A stretch of DNA of 20,417 nt from a virus, in the IMG/VR virus record IMGVR_UViG_3300044821_000045, positions 1-20,417 of that record; one strand, given 5' to 3'. The translations under genes were made by a program, and so were the position numbers. Shown piece after piece: positions 1 through 7,083 of the stretch (the stretch's first letter is position 1; every line of letters begins with the position of its first letter). The notes under the pieces were generated by a model. The model did not search any database, was not told the DNA's origin, and saw nothing but the letters and a program-made list of their open reading frames with translations.

Positions 1-98
1 CGGCTGAGACTGTCAAGCGCCTTCTCCATGCTCTGGATGGGCGCCGTCGCCGAGTCGACGACCTTTACGATCAGCTCTACGACGTTATTACTTGCCAT
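1..98 (-). CDS. Tape measure protein, N-terminal fragment (runs off left edge)
   Basis: An ATG at 98-96 opens a frame that stays open to the window edge (32 full codons). It begins MASNNVVELIVKVVDSATAP and continues with a helical stretch ending ...MEKALDSLS. Tape measure proteins often start this way: a short beta segment, a 'D.A' turn, then a long helix. Tape measure proteins set tail length and scaffold tail-tube assembly. The position directly after the frameshifted tail chaperone pair is the standard one for this gene. The start overlaps the end of the chaperone extension (stop at 90-88) by 11 bases, which suggests translational coupling; no strong Shine-Dalgarno sequence is visible. Only the first residues are present, so the call rests mostly on position. 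Confidence 0.75.
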   Translation of the reverse strand, partial: MASNNVVELIVKVVDSATAPIQSMEKALDSLS

Positions 99-656
99 CT
101 TGTCTATTCGCCTCGACGTACATCGACATGATAAGACCAAACACCTCGACCGTCAGCGCGGACTGCTGCAACAGTGACCCGCCGTCTGGCCACGCCGTTC
201 GCACTACGCCGCCAACGCCGTTCACGGAGTGGCACTCGTTCCAAAGCATCACCCACGCCGGGATCGATAGCCCGCCAACCATCGGGTCTTTCGGCTCTGC
301 CGCCGCCGGCAGCCCAGCAAAGACCCGCCGGACTAGCGTGCGGGCTGCTGAGGGTTTTTGGGCGTGGCACTTTGCACCAGCGCAATCCCAGCATTGACGA
401 TCAACTGAGTAAAGTACGCGCTCGAGAGCACCTCCTCGGTTGATAGCTCAGTGCCGTCCGCATCCTTTATTGCAGGCACAATACCGGTGACGTGGCGGCG
501 CAGCACCGGCACGATGGCCGAGAGGAATGCGTTTTGATCAGCGCCCACCGAGCGGATATGCAAGATGTCCTCGACGGTCAGCGGGGTCATGGTCAACTCC
601 ACCGACTGACCGTCGAAGTCCTGTGCGTGCTTCACATGTTTGACGTAGCCACTCAT
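88..656 (-). CDS. Tail assembly chaperone, -1 frameshift fusion (GT-like), about 189 residues
   Basis: The frame ending at 90-88 (TAA) lies -1 relative to the 333-656 gene and is open through the end of that gene. Its only early ATG (282) has no ribosome-binding site. Slipping at AAA AAC (359-354) would join residues 1-100 of the first product to an extension reading ...KKPSAARTLVRR and, further on, AWVMLWNECHSVNG and VEVFGLIMSMYVEANRQDGK. In lambda and most siphophages a small fraction of ribosomes make such a GT fusion, which binds both tape measure and tail tube. The organization is typical. The exact slip site is inferred and non-canonical. Confidence 0.65.
333..656 (-). CDS. Tail assembly chaperone, unshifted product (lambda gpG-like role)
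   Basis: This is a 107-residue protein starting MSGYVKHVKHAQDFDGQSVE, with a Shine-Dalgarno AGGAGGG six bases before ATG 656. It is small, mostly helical, and lies between the tail tube gene and the tape measure gene, where long-tailed phages encode a chaperone that coats the tape measure during tail assembly. The line 'TPLTVEDILHIRSVGADQNAF' (residues about 24-44) resembles the 'dwp.l.v.di..i' style of tail chaperones, but I assign the role mainly from order. Its C-terminus contains CCC AAA AAC in frame, and an open -1 frame continues past its stop (TAG at 335-333), as expected for the G/GT arrangement. Confidence 0.75.
   Translation of the reverse strand: MSGYVKHVKHAQDFDGQSVELTMTPLTVEDILHIRSVGADQNAFLSAIVPVLRRHVTGIVPAIKDADGTELSTEEVLSSAYFTQLIVNAGIALVQSATPKNPQQPAR
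354..365 (-). promoter_or_regulatory. Candidate -1 ribosomal frameshift site in the tail chaperone gene
   Basis: In the zero frame the minus strand reads ACG CCC AAA AAC. A run of five A after CCC is the only homopolymeric slip candidate in the overlap of the two chaperone frames. Re-pairing AAC to AAA in the A site is perfect. Re-pairing AAA to CAA in the P site has a first-position mismatch, so this is not a textbook X XXY YYZ heptamer. Confidence 0.5.
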
Positions 657-669
657 TGAAACCCTCCTG

Positions 670-1665
670 TTAGAAGCCAGCCTGGTAACTAGTTATCGTG
701 GTGAACTGAATTGCGTAGAAACTGGTCGGGTCAATCACGCCGCGCGCCTGGAACGACACGCTTACCTCACCGGGACCTTGGGCGCCGGGCTTGAATTGCG
801 AGATGCGCAGCTGCGGGATGTCGACCGTGAGCGAATTGAAGTACCCGCTTTGGATCGCGGTCTTGGTGTTGACCAGCGTCAGCAGCAGGCGCTGAATGGA
901 CTCAGCGCCGAAGTTGTTGAGCATGGAGCGGTCGTTCATGTAGAACGTGCCCTTGACCGTCACCTCGCGGAACCCGGTGCGCGTGTACTTGAATGGGGCG
1001 AGCGTCCCGTTGATCGTGTACAGTGAGTCCATGTTCTCGTTCATCGTGATGGTCAGGTCGGAGGCCTGGCTCATGGCCGCGCCGCCGTAGCTGAGTGAGG
1101 CCACATTCCACGGGAACAGCTGGCCCACGTCCGAGGCGTTGGGCACGATGTTGGCCGAGCCAACGCCATTGGCCGCGCGCACGCCGCCGACGGCGGTGAG
1201 TTTGCCCTTCAGGAACTGACCCTGTCCCACTGACAGTTCCAGCTGCCCGAACTGCACGTCGTAGAACTGTTCGGCGGACGCCGCGTCCGTGAACTGCTTA
1301 TACACTGTCCACGGCGACTTCACGTATGTACCATCGTAGTCCTGCGTGTTGGGCAGGAAGGTGTGCGCCACGATGCTGCCGCTGAGCACCGCCACCGGCG
1401 ACCAGTTGACACAGCTGGCCAGCGCGGCCAGCATGTTGCGCGGCGTGAGTTCGAACTCAATGGTGCCCGCAATACGCGCCACACCGGCGAACACCGCTCC
1501 TTGCTCAAATCGCCCGATCAGGTTCTGGCTGATCAGCTCTCCCTTCTCCAGACCCATGTCCTCGTTGAGAAGCGGCAGTGGGTGAAACGAGGTGGCCAGC
1601 GTCACCGCCGTGCCGCCCGCCGTCTGCCGCGCCATCCCGAACTTGACTTGTGCTCCGTAACTCAT
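670..1665 (-). CDS. Major tail tube protein
   Basis: This 331-residue protein starts MSYGAQVKFGMARQTAGGTA. Its start is set by the Shine-Dalgarno AAGGAGG, which overlaps the previous stop codon, with about 11 bases spacing. It begins with a 'GxxVxxGxA.Qtagg' stretch, and alternating polar/apolar beta strands follow throughout. C-terminal segments such as LTVDIPQLRISQFKP and GPGEVSVSFQARGVIDPTS are typical of beta-sandwich tail tube proteins, which stack as hexamers into the tail lumen. The gene lies between the tail terminator candidate and the tail chaperone, the usual tail tube slot. No sheath gene accompanies it, which supports a non-contractile tail. The family name is not certain, but the role is well supported by order and composition. 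Confidence 0.8.
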   Translation of the reverse strand: MSYGAQVKFGMARQTAGGTAVTLATSFHPLPLLNEDMGLEKGELISQNLIGRFEQGAVFAGVARIAGTIEFELTPRNMLAALASCVNWSPVAVLSGSIVAHTFLPNTQDYDGTYVKSPWTVYKQFTDAASAEQFYDVQFGQLELSVGQGQFLKGKLTAVGGVRAANGVGSANIVPNASDVGQLFPWNVASLSYGGAAMSQASDLTITMNENMDSLYTINGTLAPFKYTRTGFREVTVKGTFYMNDRSMLNNFGAESIQRLLLTLVNTKTAIQSGYFNSLTVDIPQLRISQFKPGAQGPGEVSVSFQARGVIDPTSFYAIQFTTITSYQAGF

Positions 1666-1671
1666 TCAGCT

Positions 1672-2136
1672 CTAGCCTCCTTTCACTGTGGTTACTGCCG
1701 TAAATTGAGTCACGGCTGTTTGCAAATAGACGCCTGCGTTCTTGCCCCAGGCAGGGTAGTCTGTCCTAAAATCCTCAATCGTGTCGACCGTGCCACCGAG
1801 TGACGTGTCACTGAGCACGGCACTGTTGGCTGCCTGCACCAGTAACTCCAGTTTGCGGGTGCACTCCTCCCCGGAAACCGGGGACTGCTCCACGCACACT
1901 ACCCAGAACTGCATTTTCTGGTACCGGAACCCGGCCCCGTACCCGATGGTGCGCAGTTCGTAGGTCACGCCGACGCAATACACCCCGATCCAAGGGCACT
2001 GGTTGTCCGAGACGGCGATGGCCTCACCGTGCTGGATGGATAGCTGGGTCATGTCGGCCAAAGTGCCGTCGTTGGTCAGGATAACGCCAAGCGCGGCCTG
2101 CACGTCGGCCACGTTGACGGTCTTGATTGCGGTCAC
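1672..2136 (-). CDS. Tail terminator / neck protein (Mu gp37-like, tentative)
   Basis: This is a 154-residue alpha/beta protein starting MTAIKTVNVADVQAALGVIL. It starts at a GTG that overlaps the previous gene's stop in GTGA, so it is translationally coupled. An N-terminal helix, a strand pattern around IGVYCVGVTYELRTIGYGAG and a later helix ending ...ELLVQAANSAVLSD are compatible with the tail terminator fold, and the product lies just before the tail tube gene. Such proteins cap the tail tube and join it to the head. No sequence motif proves the function, so the assignment comes from order and size. Confidence 0.6.
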   Translation of the reverse strand: MTAIKTVNVADVQAALGVILTNDGTLADMTQLSIQHGEAIAVSDNQCPWIGVYCVGVTYELRTIGYGAGFRYQKMQFWVVCVEQSPVSGEECTRKLELLVQAANSAVLSDTSLGGTVDTIEDFRTDYPAWGKNAGVYLQTAVTQFTAVTTVKGG

Positions 2137-2600
2137 AGGTTCACCTGCCCACGGGCGCGCGATATAAAGTTGGTGTACACATCCACCGCGTCACGAAGGG
2201 CCTGTTCAGGCGGAGGCAGCATCGGGCGGGCAGGCAGGTTGCCGCCGCCCTCCTCGTGGTACACCGCGAACGGGATCGCCGTGCCGACGGTGGCCGAGTC
2301 GTTGTCGTAGCCAAACTTCTGGAAGCTGGCGCGCAGCACCCCAGTCACCACCAGGATATGTTCGTACCCGCGCCGTGCTCCCGCCTTTGTGACTTTGCTG
2401 TTAGCGGTGCTGGGCTTGAGCTTGGCCCAGGGCTGGTTGAGCGCTCCCTCCGCCGCGAAGTTGCGCGCCACCCACGAGCTCATCTGCACCGCGAGTTGGC
2501 GATTGGGCACGCGCCGGTCGCCCAACTGCCGGGCAAGGTCACGCAGCGCCTCGCTGGTCTGCGTGGCGCGGACCTCGACATGGATGCCGCCCTCAGACAT
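2133..2600 (-). CDS. Tail completion / virion morphogenesis protein (Mu G / P2 S-like)
   Basis: The protein is 155 residues, starting MSEGGIHVEVRATQTSEALR. ATG 2600 is chosen over an upstream frame because GGAG sits six bases before it and it overlaps the DUF1320-type gene's stop by eight bases. Family hallmarks are an N-terminal strand plus helix, a central W-A-x-L-K/S pattern (GALNQPWAKLKPSTAN, preceding a basic segment), 'VTGVLRASF', and a C-terminal 'PFAVYHEEGGGNLPARPML' segment (H-xxG....PaRpfl). This family acts late in head or tail completion at the neck. The PARPML signature makes the family call fairly secure. Confidence 0.85.
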   Translation of the reverse strand: MSEGGIHVEVRATQTSEALRDLARQLGDRRVPNRQLAVQMSSWVARNFAAEGALNQPWAKLKPSTANSKVTKAGARRGYEHILVVTGVLRASFQKFGYDNDSATVGTAIPFAVYHEEGGGNLPARPMLPPPEQALRDAVDVYTNFISRARGQVNL

Positions 2601-3066
2601 CGTTGTCTCCAATGCGGGCTGAGGCGTAATCGTCCTGCCAGGCGCTTGACACGGTCCAGTTTTCTGGGGCATCAACGCCAAAGCTGCTCCGCGTCCCATC
2701 ACTCGTTGCGGCGGCGAACGGCGGCCCTTGGTAAATGGTGCCATTCACGTCCGTGAGCAGGATGGTGCCATCCATGAATTGCTTCAGCCGTGCGTCAATG
2801 TACGCCTTTTGAATGGGTCCTAGTTTCTCGTTCTGCCACCCCATGGCTTTCCAGTAAGCCAGGTCGACGCAGATGTCTCGTACCAGGTAGGGCACGTTGG
2901 AGGATCCTGGGATGAACGGTGCACCGTACTTGTCGACCAGCGCGGCGTCCACCTCGCCCTCGGCACCCTGGATGTAGCCCTCGGCCTCTGCGGAGCCCGC
3001 GCCAACCTTATCTGCCACTTTGGGGTAGCGGTTGGCAACGTCCTGCCAGTTAATGTAGCGGCTCAT
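2593..3066 (-). CDS. DUF1320 / Mu gp36-like head-tail connector protein
   Basis: The protein is 157 residues, starting MSRYINWQDVANRYPKVADK. ATG 3066 lies one base after the previous stop. An N-terminal segment of this type, followed by a helical region with 'EGEVDAALVDKYGAPFIPGS' and then 'VRDICVDLAYWKAM', is characteristic of DUF1320 (Mu gp36) proteins, which resemble gp6-type adaptor proteins that join the portal to the tail. The C-terminal third (about residues 105-157) is longer and more polar than the core. Neighbouring genes encode other neck components, which fits. Confidence is high for the family and moderate for the precise role. Confidence 0.85.
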   Translation of the reverse strand: MSRYINWQDVANRYPKVADKVGAGSAEAEGYIQGAEGEVDAALVDKYGAPFIPGSSNVPYLVRDICVDLAYWKAMGWQNEKLGPIQKAYIDARLKQFMDGTILLTDVNGTIYQGPPFAAATSDGTRSSFGVDAPENWTVSSAWQDDYASARIGDNDV

Positions 3067-3067
3067 G

Positions 3068-3349
3068 TCAGTCGGTCTCCATGGTCCGGATGCGGACGAA
3101 CTGGCGCTCGACGTACGTGTTGGCGGCGATCGTGGCACGCCACTCGTTGATCATCCACTGCGCCGAGCCGGGCAGAAGGTGGTTGGCGTAGTAGAAACCG
3201 TTCAGGCTGTCGGTCGCCGCGACGCTGCTCACCAGCACCTCCGACGCATTGAATAGCGCCGAACTGATGGGGGATGCGGTGGTGCCCGAGTTCACGAAGG
3301 TGACCTTGAGCGTGGTCCCGGCAATCTTCTCAATGACGGGTGGTCTCAT
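3068..3349 (-). CDS. Small structural protein upstream of neck genes, unknown function
   Basis: The protein is 93 residues, starting MRPPVIEKIAGTTLKVTFVN. Its ATG overlaps the repeat protein's stop in ATGA. The sequence is beta-rich, with a central 'LNGFYYANHLLPGSAQWMIN' stretch followed by EWRATIAANTYVERQFVRI. Short proteins of this style (beta strands, 'G.Y...P..pG.y..eW.a....ty..r..f.v') often appear beside phage neck and tail genes and are probably single-domain Ig-like structural proteins. That resemblance is from memory and the function is not known. No catalytic motif, signal peptide or membrane segment is visible. Confidence 0.75.
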   Translation of the reverse strand: MRPPVIEKIAGTTLKVTFVNSGTTASPISSALFNASEVLVSSVAATDSLNGFYYANHLLPGSAQWMINEWRATIAANTYVERQFVRIRTMETD

Positions 3350-4485
3350 GCTCCAATTCCTATAACGATTGTGGGCTGGTAGCCGAGGCGGATTGGAACG
3401 TCATCGCCGAGGACGATGGGCACGCTGAACCCAAGCATGTTGGGTGTGTCGGTGCCCAGGACGTTGAGCTTGATGCGCTCAGACCCGATGATGATACGCA
3501 CCGTGAACGTCACGCCCGGGATGAAGGTCTTCTGCAGCTCGTCGGACAGCGTCAGAAACTCCGTTATCGAACGCACGTCGATGCGGTAATTGACGGTGCC
3601 CTCGGCGATAGTGACGGAATCCAGGGCCTGCCGCACCAGCGCCCGCCAGAACACGAGCTGGTCCGGGATCACAAGCGCGTCGATGATCTCGCGGCGGCGG
3701 AACACCCAATCGGCCGCGCCGTCGGTCATCACCAGGTTCTCGCCCACCACCTTGATGGTAATGCCACCGCCCGTCACGACGTTCTTGATGAACTCGTCAA
3801 ACATGACGAGCGTGTTCTCGCGCAGCGCCACGAACGTGAAGGACCGAGCGTCGTTGACCGCGAGCGAGTCTGTCACGTACTTGATGTGCCGGATGCCGTC
3901 AACGATAGAGTCAACGATCGTCAGGTCGTCCTCAACCTGCCGCCGCTTCCACAGCACTGAGAGGAACGAGTCGTTGAGCGCGATGGACTCAGTCAGCGTC
4001 GAGACCCGGCGCGCCCAGAACTGGCTGTTGTCGAGGATCGTCAGCAACTCGGACAGGTCGCGGCGACGGTACACCCACTCGACCGCGCCGTCGGTCATGA
4101 GGATGTTCTCGCCGATGACCTTGGTGGTGATGGAGCCACCGCCTGTGATGACGGTCTTTACGAACTCGTCAAAGATCGTCAGCGCGTCCTCGCGTAACTT
4201 TATCAGCTTGAAGAAACGGAAGTCCTGAACCGTGAGGTCTTCTTCCCGGAGGTACACCCGGGTCAGGAACCGTTGGTCAACCAGCGTCAGGTCGGCCTCG
4301 GCGGTGACGAGCCAGTTCGTGGTCTTGGTGCCGGTGTCCTCAATGGTGATGGTCTCGGCGGCCATCAACTTCCGCTCCATCATGTACCGGAAGTCGGCCA
4401 CAGTCAGGTCTTCCTTGAGAGCCTTGACCCAGTTGGTCGACTCGCTGCCGTTGATGTCCGTGCCATTGATGTCTTCGAAGTTCAC
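3346..4485 (-). CDS. Tandem 'LTIxD' repeat protein, probable tail or virion appendage
   Basis: From GTG 4485 (GTGA overlap with the previous stop, GGAG nine bases upstream) this encodes 379 residues; an alternative GTG at 4500 adds five. About fifteen imperfect units of roughly 17-26 residues fill the first 85%. Each has the core E-x-LT-I/V-x-D followed by an aromatic/basic stretch and 'R-x-x', for example EDLTVADFRYMMERK, EEDLTVQDFRFFKLIK and EDDLTIVDSIVDGIRHIK. Two ~65-residue blocks duplicate each other at a higher order. The last ~55 residues lack repeats and are strongly beta, ending VLGDDVPIRLGYQPTIVIGIGA. Such repeats suggest a beta-solenoid or an elongated stalk. No enzyme motif is seen. 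An appendage role is inferred from position among structural genes. Confidence 0.75.
   Translation of the reverse strand: MNFEDINGTDINGSESTNWVKALKEDLTVADFRYMMERKLMAAETITIEDTGTKTTNWLVTAEADLTLVDQRFLTRVYLREEDLTVQDFRFFKLIKLREDALTIFDEFVKTVITGGGSITTKVIGENILMTDGAVEWVYRRRDLSELLTILDNSQFWARRVSTLTESIALNDSFLSVLWKRRQVEDDLTIVDSIVDGIRHIKYVTDSLAVNDARSFTFVALRENTLVMFDEFIKNVVTGGGITIKVVGENLVMTDGAADWVFRRREIIDALVIPDQLVFWRALVRQALDSVTIAEGTVNYRIDVRSITEFLTLSDELQKTFIPGVTFTVRIIIGSERIKLNVLGTDTPNMLGFSVPIVLGDDVPIRLGYQPTIVIGIGA
3637..4197 (-). repeat. Higher-order duplication inside the LTIxD repeat gene (4003-4197 and 3637-3822)
   Basis: The protein segment encoded at 4197-4003 (starting LREDALTIFDEFVKTVITGG) matches that at 3822-3637 (starting LRENTLVMFDEFIKNVVTGG) nearly unit for unit. 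Both continue through 'GENxxMTDGAxxWVxRRR' and end in a 'FWAR/FWRA' segment. The DNA copies differ mostly at synonymous positions, so the duplication is old and maintained. Confidence 0.8.
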
Positions 4486-5474
4486 GAGACCCAGCTCCAC
4501 GCACCCAGCTCAATAGCATTGGCGCTCGTGACCATCGTAGAGTGGGCCAACATCGGGCTGAGCCACAAGGAGTTGGCGGGGAGCACGGCGGTCTGCACTC
4601 CGGTGGAATCTGCGATACTAGAAACATCCAACCGACGTACCACCCAGTCTACGCGCTGCAGCCCGGTGTAAGCATACCACTCCACCTCGTACCACGCCGA
4701 GGTGTTGACGTTGAAGTACGAGCCGAGGTCAGTCTTGGTTGCCGGCCCGGCCCCGGAGAAGTACATGGCGAGGTTCGTGCCCTGCAGTGACCCCGCGTTG
4801 TCCCATCCGATCGCCAGTGCCTGCGTCAGCGAACTGGGTGGATGCACCGAGTTCATCGCGCCCGTCGTATTGACGAGGCCAAGGAACATGTGCGAACTAT
4901 TGGCCAAGAACGCAACGCCGAACCGCGCATTAAACCGGAAGCCTTTGGTTATCTCAACACAGGGCTGCGGCACAAATAGCCGCGATGGATTCTGCGCACT
5001 GTTGGCCATCGTGAGGCGCACCCGCTCGGACTGCTCGCGCACCGAACTGTTGGTCAGCGTTGCGGCCACCTGCGAGTTAGTCAACGTCGGCACCACCACG
5101 CCAACCATGGAGAAGGAGGCGACGTTACCTACCGCCTTGACGAACTTCATGTCCAGGATGGAGGATATTTCCTGCCGGATGGCCGTATCCCGGGTCCAGC
5201 GCAACTGCACCCGGGTGCCGATGGCAAATGATGACTGGGCCGTGGTGCCCTCGATGCCACGCAGCACCGTGAGCGCGTCGCTGGCGTTGGCCACCACGCG
5301 GCAAATCTCGACGTTCGTTCCGTCGTCTAGCGTCACCTCACAGTAGTCCCCGGGTTGGATCACCGGGAACCGGGCGCCATGCCCACTTTGGAGCGTCAAC
5401 GAGGGCTGCGTGTTTGTGGTGACCGCGACCGACAGCGTGCTGCGGGCGTTGTTTGCTAGTAATTGTTGCCACAT
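4482..5474 (-). CDS. Probable tail fibre / appendage protein
   Basis: The protein is 330 residues, starting MWQQLLANNARSTLSVAVTT. Its N-terminal ~95 residues ('NNARSTL...', 'ATGTRVQLRWT'-like ending at GTRVQLRWTRDTAI) resemble a beta-rich domain often found at the start of phage baseplate or fibre proteins. It contains 'GDYCEVTLDDGTNVEICRV' and 'LTVLRGIEGTTAQSF'-type text, with 'RG.eGT.a..f..G..v' as its most recognisable signature. The rest (about 110-330) is a beta-sandwich-like segment with repeated strands such as WYEVEWYAYTGLQRVDWVVR, consistent with a carbohydrate- or receptor-binding domain. The function is inferred. The start has only a weak ribosome-binding site, six bases after the previous stop. 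Confidence 0.7.
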   Translation of the reverse strand: MWQQLLANNARSTLSVAVTTNTQPSLTLQSGHGARFPVIQPGDYCEVTLDDGTNVEICRVVANASDALTVLRGIEGTTAQSSFAIGTRVQLRWTRDTAIRQEISSILDMKFVKAVGNVASFSMVGVVVPTLTNSQVAATLTNSSVREQSERVRLTMANSAQNPSRLFVPQPCVEITKGFRFNARFGVAFLANSSHMFLGLVNTTGAMNSVHPPSSLTQALAIGWDNAGSLQGTNLAMYFSGAGPATKTDLGSYFNVNTSAWYEVEWYAYTGLQRVDWVVRRLDVSSIADSTGVQTAVLPANSLWLSPMLAHSTMVTSANAIELGAWSWVS

Positions 5475-5480
5475 GGCGCG

Positions 5481-6221
5481 CTACCCCGCTATCGCCTTGG
5501 GGCGCACAAGCAGCAGGCTGGCATCGCCCACAGGCGGCGGCGCAGTACCTTTGTAGCTTACCAGGATCTGTCCAATGATGGTGTTGCCAAAGGTCCAACT
5601 ATCTTGCGCGTCGTCCGTGGCAGCGGTGGAGTTGATGCGGTAGTCGGCGGTGCCGTTGGAGCGGCCCGAGTTTGTGGTGTCTTGAAACACCGCGAGGTTT
5701 GTGAATGCGCCACCACCCGTGGCGCAAGGAGCGGCGTAGCCCGCGGTAGCCGTGAACCCAGACGTGGTCAGCGCGTGTAGCACAAGGTCGTAGCTCGTCG
5801 TATCCGCGCCGCTCGAGGTGAGCGTCTGCGGACTCGCCTGCGAGCCACCTGCCGAGCTGTGCACATTTGACAGGTCCACCGCGGTGATACCGCTGGCCTC
5901 CATCCACGCTACATTTATCGTCGCGGTGCCCCCTGTGAAGGTCAGCGTGATGGCCTGCGTGCCCGCGGTGGGTGCCAAGCAGCTCGCCGCGAACACGCCC
6001 GAAGAGTCGCCGCCACCAGGATCTGTCTTGGCATCAATTGTCCAGGTGTTGCTCTTGTCGTCAGTCACGCCAATGGTGGTAGAGGACGCCGCGACGCTGC
6101 TCTTGAACGATCCCCATATGAGCAACGAATTGCTGCTCGAGGACGGCGCGGTGATCGTCACCCCTTGCGTTGCCGCCTTGGAGGTGGTCTGGACGGAGCC
6201 ATTCTGAACTGACGCGGTCAC
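5481..6221 (-). CDS. Ser/Thr-rich beta-sandwich protein, possible appendage or decoration
   Basis: The protein is 246 residues, starting at a GTG that overlaps the radical SAM stop (GTGA). The sequence is rich in Ser, Thr, Gly and Ala and consists of short strands: a 'DDKSNTWTID' turn, 'GTQAITLTFTGGTATINVAW' then 'MEASGI', 'YDLVLHALTTSGFTATAGYA', and a final 'QILVSYKG' strand. The order 'D..sNtwt...ga...itltf...a.i.v.e.sG' matches a recurring secreted or phage single-domain beta-sandwich that I recognise by pattern only. A C-terminal tail (about 228-246) is distinct. Many Ser/Thr make it a plausible acceptor for the nearby glycosyltransferases; that is speculation from adjacency. Confidence 0.65.
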   Translation of the reverse strand: MTASVQNGSVQTTSKAATQGVTITAPSSSSNSLLIWGSFKSSVAASSTTIGVTDDKSNTWTIDAKTDPGGGDSSGVFAASCLAPTAGTQAITLTFTGGTATINVAWMEASGITAVDLSNVHSSAGGSQASPQTLTSSGADTTSYDLVLHALTTSGFTATAGYAAPCATGGGAFTNLAVFQDTTNSGRSNGTADYRINSTAATDDAQDSWTFGNTIIGQILVSYKGTAPPPVGDASLLLVRPKAIAG

Positions 6222-6946
6222 GCGCTGCGCGCCTCCAGCAAATGCTCATGCGGCATCGCGCCCGCGTCCTCCTCAAACTCTACGCCCACGTTCTGGTGGC
6301 AGGTGCGGCACAGCGAATAGGGCGACGTCCACGGCTGCACGTCATCCATTACGTGGCCAATGACTCCCACGCCCGTTGCATCAAACGAGCAACGCGTGAT
6401 GCGCCCATCACTCAGCACCATGCCCCACCCGCCCTTCACCCAAGGACAATCCGTGGTGGGGGCCGATACGTGCCACTTGATCTGCCCGGCCCAGTCCGTG
6501 GCCGAAACGGAAGGATCTGCGCTGACGCCTGCAAGCAAGCCAACTTTCTTGAGGGCCTCGACGGCGAAGCTGGCTTTCTCGGGGCGGTGGAGTGAGACGA
6601 AGACAGTGGGGCGGTACGGAGCCATCTGGGCTGCAAGGTTGTCGTTGACAAGAAGACCATTGGTGGCGAGCACCAGCTGATGGTCTGCACCAAGTTGCTC
6701 GCGCGCATAGGCCAGCATCCTTATGAAGTGCGGGTGCATGGTGGACTCACCGATGCCCGCAAGGTTGAGTGGTCCTTGGGTACCGTGCTTCTTACACCAC
6801 ACCGCCAACCTGATCGCCCGCTCAAACACCGCCCACTCCATATCGATCTTGGCGCGCGCCATGGTCGGATGACAGCAATACTTGCACCTCAAGTTGCACC
6901 GCGAGGTGATCTCGATCTGGTGGATCTGCTGGAGCGGGACTTTCAC
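6218..6946 (-). CDS. Radical SAM protein with SPASM/twitch-like C-terminal cysteines
   Basis: The protein is 242 residues, starting at a GTG in a GTGA overlap with the small basic gene. The canonical 4Fe-4S/SAM motif CNLRCKYC is at residues 17-24, after the leading strand IHQIEITSR. A GGE-like GIGES lies at 64-68 (SAM amino-group binding). 'VLATNGLL' and 'VFVSLH' mark later barrel strands. C167, C186, C213 and C216 (the last two as LCRTC) form a CxnCxnCxxC set that could bind an auxiliary cluster. Such proteins modify peptides or proteins, act on small molecules, or mature other enzymes. No substrate is evident. The protein is short for a full SPASM enzyme (often above 350), more like the twitch class. 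The radical SAM call is secure; the substrate is unknown. Confidence 0.92.
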   Translation of the reverse strand: MKVPLQQIHQIEITSRCNLRCKYCCHPTMARAKIDMEWAVFERAIRLAVWCKKHGTQGPLNLAGIGESTMHPHFIRMLAYAREQLGADHQLVLATNGLLVNDNLAAQMAPYRPTVFVSLHRPEKASFAVEALKKVGLLAGVSADPSVSATDWAGQIKWHVSAPTTDCPWVKGGWGMVLSDGRITRCSFDATGVGVIGHVMDDVQPWTSPYSLCRTCHQNVGVEFEEDAGAMPHEHLLEARSA

Positions 6947-7083
6947 TTGCGGTTCTTCTTGCGTGAGGCGGCAGCCAGTTTCGAACGGACGCGACCGTGC
7001 TTGCGCTTCTTGGTGAACTCCTGAGTCTCACCCTGATAGCGCTGCCGTGGGTCCAGCCCAAAAGGTCGCATCTGGAGGCTCAC
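6943..7083 (-). CDS. Very small, highly basic protein coupled to the radical SAM gene
   Basis: The frame from GTG 7083 to TGA 6943-6945 encodes 46 residues. It overlaps the upstream stop in GTGA and the downstream radical SAM start in GTGA, so it fits exactly in a chain of coupled genes; the alternative start is ATG 7071 (42 residues). The peptide begins MSLQMRPFGLDPRQRYQGET and the second half is a run of Lys and Arg with one short Ala-Ala-Ala-Ser stretch; it ends NRK. There is no cysteine. It could be an RNA- or DNA-binding or virion-associated basic protein, or conceivably a substrate of the radical SAM protein. The coding case rests on the double GTGA overlaps and the filled gap. I do not recognise a family. 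Confidence 0.65.
   Translation of the reverse strand: MSLQMRPFGLDPRQRYQGETQEFTKKRKHGRVRSKLAAASRKKNRK

Noticed and set aside
2127-2756. Long plus-strand frames opposite virion genes (e.g. 2127-2756, 3340-3960, 10952-11722, 12605-13255)
   Set aside because: They are antisense shadows of high-GC minus-strand genes: their text is Arg/His-rich without domains, and they cross several gene borders of well-supported genes.
6822-7061. 79-codon minus frame overlapping the small basic peptide gene and the radical SAM start
   Set aside because: The frame that reads the Lys/Arg-rich peptide is fixed by GTGA overlaps at both ends; the 79-codon frame overlaps the radical SAM core and has no ribosome-binding site.
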